From: JANQTF01 sp036835375
GTDB taxonomy: Bacteria > Bacteroidota > Bacteroidia > J057
DNA: 24,140 bases
Direction of reading: 5' to 3'
Assembly: GCA_036835375.1 (NCBI GenBank)
Contig: DAITMB010000076.1
Coordinates: 1-24,140 of the forward strand
Shown here: piece by piece, positions 8,447 through 17,687 of the stretch
How the letters are laid out: the number at the start of each line of letters is the position of its first letter
Position numbering within the stretch: the stretch's first letter is position 1
Made by a program: the position numbers and the translations under genes
The notes under the pieces: model-generated
Database searches by the model: none
What the model saw: only the letters and a program-made list of their open reading frames with translations
What the model was told of the DNA's origin: nothing

Positions 8447-11059
8447 ATGTTTCAGGTTACTCCGACTCCTTTTCTGTTGATCCTCTTGATCAATGTCTGG
8501 TCTCCAGCCTTTGCTCAGCAAAATGGAGCTTTGAAGTCAGCCATTGTACTTGATCAACCCCTCAGCAGCACGGACTTTCCGATCGTGTCGTTGGAAAGAG
8601 AAGCTACACACATAGTCTATGACTCAACCGACTTTCCCGGAGTGATCCGGGCGATTGGTGACTTACAAGCAGATGTCCACGCAGTCACCGGGATACGGCC
8701 CGCCCGACATCCCTCTCAGGTGCCGGGCGACTATGAAATTCTCATTGGCACAATTGGCAAAAATGCGCTACTAGACGAATTGTCACGATCTGGAAAAATC
8801 GAGGTGAATGACTTGATAGGAAAATGGGAAAGTTTTATCATTACCACCATCGAATCTCCCAAGCTGGGTGGCAAAAGTCGTCTGGTCATTGCTGGAAGCG
8901 ATAAGCGCGGAACCATTTATGGGATTTATGAATTGTCTCGACAGTTGGGTGTATCGCCCTGGTACTGGTGGGCTGATGTGCCGCCGATACAGCGGTCATC
9001 CGCTTATGTAAAACAGGGCCGATATGCTTCTGAAGAACCCAAGGTGCGATACAGAGGCATTTTTATCAATGATGAAGAACCTGCGTTTGGCAATTGGGCA
9101 AGAGAAAAATTTGGTGGTATCAACCATGAGATGTACGCTCATATGTTTGAACTGCTGCTTCGATTAAGGGCCAACTACTTGTGGCCAGCCATGTGGGGCA
9201 AGGCATTTAACGAAGACGACCCAGAAAATCCCCGACTCGCAGACGAATACGGTATCGTCATGGGAACCTCTCATCATGAACCCATGATCCGAGCTCAAAA
9301 AGAATGGGGGACCCACCGGAAAGAATTCGGAAATGGAGCGTGGAATTACAACACCAACAAGAAGGGCCTACAACAATTCTGGGAAGATGGTTTTCGTCGA
9401 AATATGAAATACGAGAATATCGTCAGCATGGGAATGAGGGGTGACGGAGACGAAGAAATGGCAGATCAGGGAAGTGCCGATAGAAACTTACAGTTGTTAG
9501 AGCAAATCATTCGCGATCAAAGAGACATCATCCAAGCTGTTAGCGGACAGGACCCTAGCGAGTATCCGCAAGCTTGGGCACTCTACAAAGAAGTGCTGGC
9601 GTACTATGACCGGGGAATGAAAGTGCCTGAGGATGTGATCATTCTCCTATGCGATGACAATTGGGGCGACATCGAAAGGCTACCGAATCTCCACGAACCA
9701 CGTCATCCGGGGGGCTATGGCATTTACTATCATGTCGATTATCATGGGGCACCTCGCTCCTATCAATGGCTGAATATGGTGCAAATTCCGCACATGTGGG
9801 AACAGCTTCAACTTTGCTACGCGTACGATGTAGAGAATATATGGGTACTAAATGTGGGCGACCTCAAGCTCAATGAATATCCAATGGATTTCTTCCTGAA
9901 TATGGCTTGGAATCCAGAGGCATTCACCGCTAACAACCTATATGAATACAGCCGATTGTTTTGTGAGCAGCAATTCGGAACCTCCGTTGCAGCTGAAGCT
10001 GCGGATATTCTGAATACTTTCTGCAAATACAACAGCCGCGTGACCGCCGAAATGCTGGACCATCGCTCCTACGATCTCGCAAGCGGCGAATTTCTCCAGG
10101 TCCGGGATGCCTATCTGGCCCTGGAAGCCCGCGCATTGCGGCTTTTTCTCACTTTGCCTGAAGAGAAGCATGATGCTTACCAAGAGTTAATCCTGATTCC
10201 GGTACAGGCCATGGCCAATCTCTACGATTTGTATTTCTCCTTGGCGATGAACCGGAAACTCGCTGCCGAGATGGACATACTCGCCAACAAATGGGCAGAT
10301 CATGGCAAAGCCTGTTTCGCACGTGATGCTGCATTGACTGAAACTTTTCATCGGGAAGTCGCCAATGGAAAATGGAACCACATGATGGCTCAGACTCACA
10401 TTGGATACACCTCATGGGACGAGCCGAGGGGCGGAAACATTATGCCGCGATTTACCTATGTGGATCCCGAACATGTCACACCTGGCGGCTATGTTTTCAC
10501 CGAAAAAAATCGGGTTGTCGTGATGGAAGCCGAACATTTTTTTTCGAGTACTCCGACAGATGCTACTTCCTGGACCATCATTCCAGATATGGGAAGAACC
10601 CTTTCTGGTTTGTCGTTGATGCCCTACACAGAAGATCCTAAAGGCGCTTTTCTCACCTATAAAATGAAGCTGCTCTCCCCCACGGACAGCATCAAGGTAC
10701 GGCTGATCCTTGACAGTACTTTGCCATTCAATGGGTCCGGACACAGCGTGGCAGTCAGGTTGGGGGGCGGAGAAGAAGTGGTCCGAAACTTCAATCGAGA
10801 CCTGACATGGCAAAACAACTATACAAAATTGTATCCAACGGCTGCTCAAAGGGTCATTGAGACCGTCATCACCCTTCCTGCCAGAATGAGCGAGGATGGC
10901 ATTCATACCCTTCATATTCGGCCAATGGACCCTGGCGTGGTCCTCCACAAAGTCATCATTGACCAAGGGGGATTTGAGAAAACGAGACTTTTCATGCCCG
11001 AAAGTCCCTATCGCAGAGAAGGCATGACACCCGAAAAACGAAGTCCAGAAAATGAATAG
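8447..11059 (+). CDS. GH115 xylan alpha-1,2-(4-O-methyl)glucuronidase, exported
   Basis: This family removes glucuronic or 4-O-methylglucuronic acid side chains from the xylan backbone, including internal positions. The ATG at 8447 opens a signal peptide ending 'SPAFA-QQ', which predicts a soluble periplasmic or secreted enzyme of 870 aa. The frame extends upstream to 8282, but that part overlaps the terminator hairpin and lacks export features. GH115 hallmarks (numbered from 8447) are 'GTIYGIYELSRQLGVSPWYW', 'FINDEEPAFGNW' (Asp209-Glu211), 'RANYLWPAMWGKAF', 'GTSHHEP' (His276-Glu278), 'SMGMRGDGDEEM' and 'LLCDDNWGDI' (Asp403-404). The C-terminal part from about 690 includes 'VVVMEAEHFF', the usual GH115 C-terminal beta domain. 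Length is typical. The stop overlaps the start of the next gene by eight bases, indicating coupled expression with the GH43 gene. Confidence 0.93.
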   Translation: MFQVTPTPFLLILLINVWSPAFAQQNGALKSAIVLDQPLSSTDFPIVSLEREATHIVYDSTDFPGVIRAIGDLQADVHAVTGIRPARHPSQVPGDYEILIGTIGKNALLDELSRSGKIEVNDLIGKWESFIITTIESPKLGGKSRLVIAGSDKRGTIYGIYELSRQLGVSPWYWWADVPPIQRSSAYVKQGRYASEEPKVRYRGIFINDEEPAFGNWAREKFGGINHEMYAHMFELLLRLRANYLWPAMWGKAFNEDDPENPRLADEYGIVMGTSHHEPMIRAQKEWGTHRKEFGNGAWNYNTNKKGLQQFWEDGFRRNMKYENIVSMGMRGDGDEEMADQGSADRNLQLLEQIIRDQRDIIQAVSGQDPSEYPQAWALYKEVLAYYDRGMKVPEDVIILLCDDNWGDIERLPNLHEPRHPGGYGIYYHVDYHGAPRSYQWLNMVQIPHMWEQLQLCYAYDVENIWVLNVGDLKLNEYPMDFFLNMAWNPEAFTANNLYEYSRLFCEQQFGTSVAAEAADILNTFCKYNSRVTAEMLDHRSYDLASGEFLQVRDAYLALEARALRLFLTLPEEKHDAYQELILIPVQAMANLYDLYFSLAMNRKLAAEMDILANKWADHGKACFARDAALTETFHREVANGKWNHMMAQTHIGYTSWDEPRGGNIMPRFTYVDPEHVTPGGYVFTEKNRVVVMEAEHFFSSTPTDATSWTIIPDMGRTLSGLSLMPYTEDPKGAFLTYKMKLLSPTDSIKVRLILDSTLPFNGSGHSVAVRLGGGEEVVRNFNRDLTWQNNYTKLYPTAAQRVIETVITLPARMSEDGIHTLHIRPMDPGVVLHKVIIDQGGFEKTRLFMPESPYRREGMTPEKRSPENE

Positions 11060-12686
11060 ATTTACCTCTATGAAGAAGCATTTTTTGAACTCGCTATGCG
11101 CTAGCAACTCTTGGACTGTGATCGCCTGGGTGATTTTTTGCCTAACAGGAAGCACCGCTTCTGCGCAACCGCTCCAGGCCCAGAACCCCATTATCCATGC
11201 CGATGTGCCGGACATGTCGATGATCCGCGTGGGCAGCACCTACTACATGAGCAGCACCACCATGCACATGAGTCCCGGGGTGCCCATCATGAAGTCGGAA
11301 GATTTGGTCAACTGGAAGCTGGTAAATTATGCCTATGATGTACTGGACTCGCTTGATGCGCTCACGTTGAGCAACAACCAAAATTCTTACGGCAGAGGCT
11401 CTTGGGCCAGTTGCCTTCGCTACCACGACGGTATGTACTACGTTTCCACTTTCGCCCAGACCACAAAAAAAACCTACATATTCTCCACTCCCGACATAGA
11501 AAACGGACCTTGGAAAGTCTCCACTTTCGCCCCTGCCTATCATGACCACTCGCTGTTTTTTCATGAAGATGGAAAGATTTACATGATCTGGGGAAACGGT
11601 AAGCTCATGATTGCAGAGCTAGAAAAGGACTTGAGCGGTGTGAAACAAGGCACGGAGCGGGTGCTGATAGAGAATGCAAGTGCGGTGGCTGGTCAAGATA
11701 TTATGTTGGGTGCCGAAGGCTCGCAGCTTTTCTATGTCAAAGGCAAATACTACCTTCTCAACATCGTCTGGCCACAAGGCGGCATGAGAACGGTGATCAC
11801 GCACCGAGCCGACCACATCACCGGGCCTTATGAAAGCAAGGTGACCCTTCAAGACAAGGGTGTGGCGCAGGGCGGTCTCATTGACACGCCGACGGACGAG
11901 TGGTTTGCTTACTTGTTTCGCGATTATGGCGCGGTGGGCCGCATCCCCTATCTGGTGCCGCTGACGTGGGAAGACGGATGGCCCGTGTTTGGGACAGAAG
12001 GAGAAGTGCCAGAGCAGCTTGCACTCACGCCTTCCAGCGGCTTGATTCCAGGAATTGTGGCTTCTGATGAATTTGTCCGAGAGGCAAACGAACCCGATCT
12101 CCCCCTTGTCTGGCAATGGAACCACAATCCTGATCCTCATTTTTGGTCCCTCACAGCGCGGAAAGGCTTTCTCCGACTCAGCACCCATCAGTTGTCCAGC
12201 TCCCTGTTGAATGCGAGAAACACCCTGACCCAACGGACCATCGGCCCTAGTTGCGCTGGATCTTCCTCGTTGGATCTCTCCGGTATGAAAGATGGCGACG
12301 TGGCGGGATTGGCCCTGTTGCAACGCAAATATGGCTTTGTTGGCGTGAAAAAAGTCGCTGGCAACCTTGTTCTCATCACGGTCAACGCCGAGTCAGAATC
12401 GCCCGTTGAAATAGAACACTTGCCCCTCACGCAAGAGACAGTATGGCTCAGGATCGACTGCGATTTCAACGACCGCAAGGATCTCGCTTATTTTTCATAT
12501 AGCTTAAATGGCAAATCGTGGAGCCGCGTGGGTTCTGAGCTCAAGATGGACTACACCCTCCCCCACTTCATGGGATACCGCTTCGGATTGTTCAACTATG
12601 CAACCCTCAGTCCCGGAGGCTTTGTGGACTTTGACTATTTCCACTTCCATGAAGAGATGAATGAAGATATCGAAGAAGACAAATAA
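11052..12686 (+). CDS. GH43 glycoside hydrolase (subfamily 12-like arabinofuranosidase/xylosidase)
   Basis: Probably an exo-acting alpha-L-arabinofuranosidase or beta-xylosidase working on xylan fragments. The ATG at 11052 overlaps the GH115 stop by eight bases; an in-frame ATG at 11070 is an equally good start and gives a cleaner signal peptide ending 'TGSTASAQ'. Numbered from 11052, the five-bladed propeller domain shows the GH43 triad: base Asp54 in 'HADVPDMSMIRVG', modulating Asp165 in 'YHDHSLFFHEDG' and acid Glu222 in 'LGAEGSQLF'. The patterns 'TYYMSSTTMHMSPGVPIMKS' and 'YGRGSWASCLRYHDGMYYVS' are characteristic of the GH43_12-like group. A C-terminal beta-sandwich of about 200 residues follows from roughly 330. 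Length (544 aa) is normal. Export by a cleavable signal peptide suggests a periplasmic enzyme. Specificity cannot be decided from sequence. Confidence 0.9.
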   Translation: MNRFTSMKKHFLNSLCASNSWTVIAWVIFCLTGSTASAQPLQAQNPIIHADVPDMSMIRVGSTYYMSSTTMHMSPGVPIMKSEDLVNWKLVNYAYDVLDSLDALTLSNNQNSYGRGSWASCLRYHDGMYYVSTFAQTTKKTYIFSTPDIENGPWKVSTFAPAYHDHSLFFHEDGKIYMIWGNGKLMIAELEKDLSGVKQGTERVLIENASAVAGQDIMLGAEGSQLFYVKGKYYLLNIVWPQGGMRTVITHRADHITGPYESKVTLQDKGVAQGGLIDTPTDEWFAYLFRDYGAVGRIPYLVPLTWEDGWPVFGTEGEVPEQLALTPSSGLIPGIVASDEFVREANEPDLPLVWQWNHNPDPHFWSLTARKGFLRLSTHQLSSSLLNARNTLTQRTIGPSCAGSSSLDLSGMKDGDVAGLALLQRKYGFVGVKKVAGNLVLITVNAESESPVEIEHLPLTQETVWLRIDCDFNDRKDLAYFSYSLNGKSWSRVGSELKMDYTLPHFMGYRFGLFNYATLSPGGFVDFDYFHFHEEMNEDIEEDK

Positions 12687-12761
12687 ATGTAAAACCCCTG
12701 CACTGCTTTGAACCAACCTGCCAAACGAACCTTTTTCAATCGCTAACTTAACCCCACTCAT

Positions 12762-14456
12762 ATGATTCGACTACTCACACTCCTCTTTCTTTCCTCGTTA
12801 CTCTTGAGTTGCCAGCAATCATCGCAGCAAGAAGCCAGCTCCGAGAAGATCACGGATTCGGCTACATTTAATAACCCCATTCTCGCAGGTTTCAATCCTG
12901 ATCCGAGCATTTGCAGTGTGGGAGAAGACTACTATCTAGTGACCTCCACCTTTGCGTATTTTCCCGGCATTCCGGTCATGCACAGCAAAGATTTGGTTCA
13001 TTGGAACCAAATAGGGGCGGCCATTACCCGCACTGAGCAGATGGACATGAGCGACCAGGGGATGTCGCGCGGCCTCTTTGCGCCTACCATCAGCTACCAC
13101 GAAGGGACTTTTTACATTATTTGCACCCTGATTGATCGCGGCGGCAACTTCATCGTCACGGCAAAGGATCCAGCAGGACCATATTCAAACCCCTTCTGGC
13201 TTCCACCTTTAGACGGTGGCATTGATCCTTCCCTTTTCTTTGATACCAACGGCAAAGCATACGTGGTCTATAATCACGTGGCTCCCAACAACGAACCCTT
13301 ATACAGCGGTCACCGAACCATCCGAATAAGAGAACTAAATCTCGAAAGTATGTCGGTGGTTGGTGAAGAGCACTTGTTGATCAATGGAGGAACAGACCTT
13401 GCCAAAAAGCCCGTCTGGATTGAAGCCCCTCATATCTACCAAATCAACGGATATTACTACCTGATGGCCGCCGAAGGTGGAACTGGCTATAACCACTCCG
13501 AAGTGATTTTTCGCTCGAAAGAGATCACAGGACCCTATGAAAGCTATGCCGGAAATCCCATTCTCACCCAGCGACACCTCGACCGTGGCCGGGCCAATCC
13601 AGTTACGACGGCTGGCCACGCGGATCTCATCGAGACCCCACAAGGAGAATGGTGGGCGGTGTTTCTCGCTTGCAGGCCCTACAGTGACGCTCATTTCAAT
13701 ACAGGAAGAGAAACTTTCCTCACGCCCGTGACCTGGACAGAGGATGGATGGCCCGTGATCAATCCGGATTTTGAAGAGGTGAAATACCAATATCCCGTGC
13801 CCAACACGACTGAAAAAACCATCCCTGCTATCTCCTTGAGTCCGGATGTGGATTATCGAATCGATTTCACCCAGCCTCTCGATATGCGCTGGATGTTTTT
13901 GCGAAATGTGAAGGAAAACTGGTACCAACTCGACCCCACAGCAGGTACCCTTCGCCTGCAACTCAGGCCCGAAATCATTGCTCAAACGGGCAATCCCTCC
14001 TTGATGCTCCGCCGCCAACCACATCTCTACGGAGAAGTGATGACCCAGCTCCAATTTACCCCTGAAAACGAACAGGAAATGGCGGGCTTGATGGTTTTGC
14101 AAAACCAGGATTACTACTACTTCGTCACGAAAAAGGCCAACCAGCTTCAGGTATTGAAGAAAACCGAGAGCGGATTCGAAGCGCTCGGACAAGTCGCCTA
14201 CGACTCGCCAGATGTCTATCTGAAAATCATCGCTGATGGTGGCAAGTACCATTTTCGATACAGCGCTGATGGCCAGAGGTTTGAAAACTTGCTATCGGAC
14301 GTAGATGCGACTTACCTTAGCACAGAGACCGCCGGAGGGTTTATTGGTTGTATGTATGGATTGTATGCGACTTCTAACGGCAAACCCTCCACCAACCATG
14401 CGATTTTTCACAGTCTCGAAGTCTCATCGAACGACACGCAACACTGGAATCCATAA
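12762..14456 (+). CDS. GH43 beta-xylosidase/arabinofuranosidase, lipoprotein
   Basis: A second GH43 enzyme, distinct from its neighbour. The N-terminus is a lipoprotein signal with lipobox 'LLSC' and Cys at residue 17, so it is membrane-anchored, possibly at the cell surface. Catalytic residues appear as Asp47 in 'FNPDPSICSVGEDYY', Asp155 in 'GGIDPSLFF' and Glu221 in 'WIEAPHIYQ'. The motif 'DYYLVTSTFAYFPGIPVMHS' is typical of the xylosidase-type GH43 proteins of about 540 aa. The C-terminal beta-sandwich from about 365 ('MRWMFLRNVKENW', 'LMLRRQPHLYGEVMTQ') matches the GH43 C2 domain that completes the active site in these enzymes. It starts 75 bp after the preceding gene and 65 bp before the GH10 gene, in the same operon direction. 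It likely cleaves xylo-oligosaccharides released by GH10. Confidence 0.92.
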   Translation: MIRLLTLLFLSSLLLSCQQSSQQEASSEKITDSATFNNPILAGFNPDPSICSVGEDYYLVTSTFAYFPGIPVMHSKDLVHWNQIGAAITRTEQMDMSDQGMSRGLFAPTISYHEGTFYIICTLIDRGGNFIVTAKDPAGPYSNPFWLPPLDGGIDPSLFFDTNGKAYVVYNHVAPNNEPLYSGHRTIRIRELNLESMSVVGEEHLLINGGTDLAKKPVWIEAPHIYQINGYYYLMAAEGGTGYNHSEVIFRSKEITGPYESYAGNPILTQRHLDRGRANPVTTAGHADLIETPQGEWWAVFLACRPYSDAHFNTGRETFLTPVTWTEDGWPVINPDFEEVKYQYPVPNTTEKTIPAISLSPDVDYRIDFTQPLDMRWMFLRNVKENWYQLDPTAGTLRLQLRPEIIAQTGNPSLMLRRQPHLYGEVMTQLQFTPENEQEMAGLMVLQNQDYYYFVTKKANQLQVLKKTESGFEALGQVAYDSPDVYLKIIADGGKYHFRYSADGQRFENLLSDVDATYLSTETAGGFIGCMYGLYATSNGKPSTNHAIFHSLEVSSNDTQHWNP

Positions 14457-14521
14457 GCGACCTCAAACGCCACAGTTTGACTCCGTTTTCACCTCTTCCC
14501 TACGCATTCATTTGACAAATT

Positions 14522-15670
14522 ATGATAAATCAACGACTACTTCCCGCATGGATCTTGGCATGTTTGACACTCTTCATCGCTTGCCAGAGCGACGCTACCC
14601 AATCACAGGAAGAAGAAGTTCCTTCGCTGCAACGTGCCTACCAAGACAATTTTTTCATTGGAACGGCGCTTTCGGCCAGACAGATTCTTGGCCAGATTCC
14701 CGATTCCCTTGGAATGATTCCCAGAGAGTTCAATGCCATCACGCCTGAAAATGTGATGAAATGGGGCGTGATTCACCCCGAGCCGGATTCATTTTCCTTT
14801 GAGATTCCGGATCAATACGTCGCCTACGGAGAGCAGCACGACATGCACGTCGTAGGTCACACCCTCGTCTGGCACAGCCAGCTCTCTCCTTGGGTCAAGG
14901 AAATCCAGGACAGCGCCACCTTGAGAGAAGTCATGAAAAACCACATTGAGGCCGTGGCCGGAAGGTACAAAGGGCGGATTGATGGCTGGGATGTTGTCAA
15001 TGAAGCCCTCAACGAAGATGGTACCCTTCGAAAATCGATCTTTCTCGACCTCATGGGGCCGGACTTCATCCAGACAGCTTTTGAACTCGCTGCCGCAGCA
15101 GATCCGGAGGCTGAGCTGTACTACAACGATTACAACATGTGTGAACCAGCCAAGCGCGAGGGTGCCATTGCTTTGATCAAGCAATTGCAGGCAAACAATG
15201 TCAAAATAGACGGCGTGGGATTGCAAGGCCATTGGAAGTTGGAAACACCTACGTTGGAAGAGATCGAAAACAGCATTCTGCAATTTTCAGCATTAGGCAT
15301 CAAAGTGATGTTCACAGAGCTTGACATCACGGTGCTCCCCAATCCGTGGGACATGACGGGGGCGGATGTGAATGTCAAATTTGAAAGCGGTGATTCTATC
15401 ATGAACCCCTACCCCGGCGGGCTTCCCGACTCGGTGAGCCAGCAATTGGCCGCGCGATATGAATCCATCTTTCAGCTTTTTCTGAAGCATCAGGATAAAA
15501 TTAGCAGGGTCACCTTTTGGGGTGTACATGATGGACATTCCTGGCTCAATGGCTGGCCCATCCGGGGTCGCACCAACTACCCGCTGCTATTTGACAGAAA
15601 CTTCCAGCCCAAAGAAGCCTATCACAGGGTGATGGCCCTCAAAGCTACAGAAGCAACGGCCCAGAAATAG
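14522..15670 (+). CDS. GH10 endo-beta-1,4-xylanase, lipoprotein
   Basis: Retaining endo-xylanase that cuts the xylan main chain. The signal peptide ends in lipobox 'FIAC' with Cys21, and a short acidic linker ('QSQEEE') follows, a common pattern for surface-exposed Bacteroidota lipoproteins. GH10 signatures are 'AITPENVMKWGVIHPEP', 'VVGHTLVWHSQLSPWV', the acid/base Glu161 in 'WDVVNEALNE', 'YYNDYNMCEPAKREG', 'VGLQGHWKL' and the nucleophile Glu266 in 'VMFTELDITVLP', then 'VTFWGVHDGHSWL'. The 382-aa protein is a single catalytic domain with no carbohydrate-binding module, unlike many Bacteroidota xylanases with inserted CBMs. It is the last gene of the xylan locus and probably acts first, producing substrates for SusCD. 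Confidence 0.96.
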   Translation: MINQRLLPAWILACLTLFIACQSDATQSQEEEVPSLQRAYQDNFFIGTALSARQILGQIPDSLGMIPREFNAITPENVMKWGVIHPEPDSFSFEIPDQYVAYGEQHDMHVVGHTLVWHSQLSPWVKEIQDSATLREVMKNHIEAVAGRYKGRIDGWDVVNEALNEDGTLRKSIFLDLMGPDFIQTAFELAAAADPEAELYYNDYNMCEPAKREGAIALIKQLQANNVKIDGVGLQGHWKLETPTLEEIENSILQFSALGIKVMFTELDITVLPNPWDMTGADVNVKFESGDSIMNPYPGGLPDSVSQQLAARYESIFQLFLKHQDKISRVTFWGVHDGHSWLNGWPIRGRTNYPLLFDRNFQPKEAYHRVMALKATEATAQK

Positions 15671-15725
15671 CCGCTCATCTTCCTTTCCAATATAAACAGC
15701 GAACGAACATCCGATTAGGGTATAA

Positions 15726-15805
15726 GGAGCAGGAGGCTTAGGCCGCTGGGACTTGTACCCTTTTTCGATTTTATTCCTACAGCGAGAAAAATTTCCTCCT
15801 GCTCC
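15726..15805. repeat. Perfect 11-bp inverted repeat with 58-nt spacer
   Basis: GGAGCAGGAGG at 15726-15736 is the exact reverse complement of CCTCCTGCTCC at 15795-15805. The spacer contains a small GGG...CCC hairpin followed by TTTTT at 15760-15764. The element lies between the GH10 stop and the membrane protein start, where the xylan operon must end. It could be a long-range stem in the 3' untranslated region, a small RNA, or part of a terminator. No flanking target-site duplication is evident, so a mobile origin is not supported. Confidence 0.5.
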
Positions 15806-15932
15806 AAAACGGTAGTACCTTGGATGCCTATCATAGAATGTTACGGCCATTGAGGGGTACAAACAAACGGTTTTTAGCTCCATTGGCAGCGGCCTACTTC
15901 AGCCTCGCAGCCCTTACTTTACCTCTAGGCGC

Positions 15933-17597
15933 ATGTCTCCCAGATTGAGCACCCTCCTCAGAGAAGCGATCGACAGCCAAGACGTCGTCGTGTTGTGTGG
16001 GCTCGGCGTACTGAGCACCCTCCTGATCTGGTTGCGGGTCGATGCCGCCGTTTTGCCCTATGAAGATGCGGCTATTCTGCTTCGCTACGTCCAGCACCTC
16101 GCCGATGGGCATGGATTTGTCTGGAATATTGGGGAGCCGCCACTCGACGGCGCGACGGATTTTTTGCTAGTTGTGATCACGGCTGGGCTTGTCAAAGCGG
16201 GGCTTCCACTTCTGGAAGCCATGCGCGGCTTGGGAGCCACGGCACACGTGCTGACGGTTCTTGGGGTTTACTTTATGCTGCGTCGCTACCACGGCAGCAG
16301 CCGATGGATCGCAGGGATCTCTGCCCTATTTCTGGCTTTGGGTCCGGGGACTTGGTACATCGAAGCTGGGTTCGGTACGCCCGTATTTGCCTTTCTGGTC
16401 GTGATCAGCTACGCGCTGTTGCATACATGCATCGGCGCGCCACATTCGAGGTCATGGGCTGGAGTTTTCTCGCTGAGCTGCCTGCTTATGGGTATGCTGC
16501 GCCCCGAGGGCGTGTGGTTGGCCGGACTCATGCTCCTCAGCCTGGCCTATGTGATAGGATGGCCGATGGCGAAGCAAGTGGTGTTGGTGTTTTTAGGCAT
16601 TTTTCTGCTGCTGGGTGGCGCTTTTTTCGCCTGGCGATGGCAGTATTTTGGGCACCCGCTGCCCCTTCCCTACTACGTCAAAGGCGGCGGACAATTCCAT
16701 TTCATTGGCCTAAAAGCTGCTGTCAAACATGGCTTTTTGCTGGCGGGAGCCTATGTCGTTCCCTACTTATATGGCTGGCTGCTGCTGGCCTATCTCGCCT
16801 TTGATCGCTCTACTCGCAGCCGACCGATGACACAAATACAGCTTCCTTTTCTTTCGCTTCCTTCCCGAGAGGCCCTATTTCCGTTGATTCCGCTCATGGG
16901 ATTCACGCTGATGTGGGTGTTGGTGCGCAGCGAAATGAATTTCATGGGGCGATTTCAATACGCCTTGTTGCCGATGATGCTCACCTCGTTTCCTCCCTTG
17001 CTCACGCATCTTTTCGAGACCCTGCGCCGTGGTGCGGAGCGTGATGGACGAAACCTTCGTGATGCTGCACTCATCGTGCTTATTCTCGCATTTCAACCAG
17101 TCATCGGCCGGGGATTTGAGGCGTATGAGCACCACCGGGACGGGCGCTACGACGTGGCCCAGGTCCTCTCTGCGTATGCCGACAACGGATATACCCTGGC
17201 CACGACCGAGGCGGGTCTTTTGAGCCTGTATTCTGGATGGAAGGTGCTCGACTGTTGGGGGCTCAATGACTACCGAATCGCCCGAGAAGGCCGATTGAGC
17301 ACCGCTTACCTCGCCGAATCCGCCCCGGAAGTCATCATGATTGATGCTGCATTTTCCCCGGCAGTGCCACTGCCAACGGAAGGAGATCAGTTTCTGGACA
17401 TGACCTTGACCATGCACGCCTTCGCCGAAGAAAATCAATACCTCCTCGCAGCAAGCTTTGGCATCAGTCCATATAACACGCACTACTACTACGTTCGGCC
17501 TGACCTCAAAGATGCCCCAGAGCTGCTCACCCGCATCCGCCAAACAGCGTATTTCTGGTACGAAAACAGCCAGCAGTGTATTGACTATGCAAGATGA
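15933..17597 (+). CDS. GT-C-fold glycosyltransferase-like integral membrane protein
   Basis: A polytopic membrane protein of 554 aa. Its N-terminal part matches the pattern of GT-C glycosyltransferases that use polyprenyl-phosphate sugars: after the first membrane helix comes 'YEDAAILLRYVQHLADGHGF' and 'VWNIGEPPLDGATDF', corresponding to the acidic loop (usually D-D-A) and the 'LADGHG.VWN.GE' pattern of the AftB-like group. Here the acidic pair is Glu-Asp. About ten hydrophobic segments follow up to roughly residue 385 (for example around 'HVLTVLGVYFML', 'VVLVFLGIFLLLGGAFFA'). The last 150 residues form a soluble domain with 'TTEAGLLSLYSGWKVLDCWG'. The donor, acceptor and product are unknown. 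It does not look like part of the xylan locus, from which it is separated by 262 bp. Confidence 0.7.
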   Translation: MSPRLSTLLREAIDSQDVVVLCGLGVLSTLLIWLRVDAAVLPYEDAAILLRYVQHLADGHGFVWNIGEPPLDGATDFLLVVITAGLVKAGLPLLEAMRGLGATAHVLTVLGVYFMLRRYHGSSRWIAGISALFLALGPGTWYIEAGFGTPVFAFLVVISYALLHTCIGAPHSRSWAGVFSLSCLLMGMLRPEGVWLAGLMLLSLAYVIGWPMAKQVVLVFLGIFLLLGGAFFAWRWQYFGHPLPLPYYVKGGGQFHFIGLKAAVKHGFLLAGAYVVPYLYGWLLLAYLAFDRSTRSRPMTQIQLPFLSLPSREALFPLIPLMGFTLMWVLVRSEMNFMGRFQYALLPMMLTSFPPLLTHLFETLRRGAERDGRNLRDAALIVLILAFQPVIGRGFEAYEHHRDGRYDVAQVLSAYADNGYTLATTEAGLLSLYSGWKVLDCWGLNDYRIAREGRLSTAYLAESAPEVIMIDAAFSPAVPLPTEGDQFLDMTLTMHAFAEENQYLLAASFGISPYNTHYYYVRPDLKDAPELLTRIRQTAYFWYENSQQCIDYAR

Positions 17598-17687
17598 GGG
17601 AGGAAGGAGGAAGGAGAATGAAGATGCCAGACCACAAAAGCCAACTTCCTTTTTTACTTTGGCCATCCACAAACAAAGAGAAGATAG

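Noticed and set aside
10412..11239. 275-codon open frame on the - strand across the GH115/GH43 junction
   Set aside because: It is antisense to two well-supported genes, and the product is low in recognisable motifs.
13335..14252. 305-codon open frame on the - strand
   Set aside because: It lies wholly inside the lipoprotein GH43 gene, which has intact catalytic motifs and a signal peptide. The antisense translation has no recognisable domain.
15726..15805. Terminal inverted repeats of a miniature transposable element
   Set aside because: Arms are perfect but no target-site duplication flanks them, and the 80-bp length with an internal hairpin fits an RNA structure better.
17599..17616. GGAGGAA tandem copies (2.5) followed by an ATG and a 33-codon frame
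   Set aside because: It resembles a strong ribosome-binding site, but the peptide overlaps the hydrolase start and has no features. Probably simple-sequence purine tract.
16875..17672. 265-codon open frame on the - strand
   Set aside because: It is a shadow of the membrane protein gene; the sense strand has clear GT-C-like motifs and hydrophobic periodicity.
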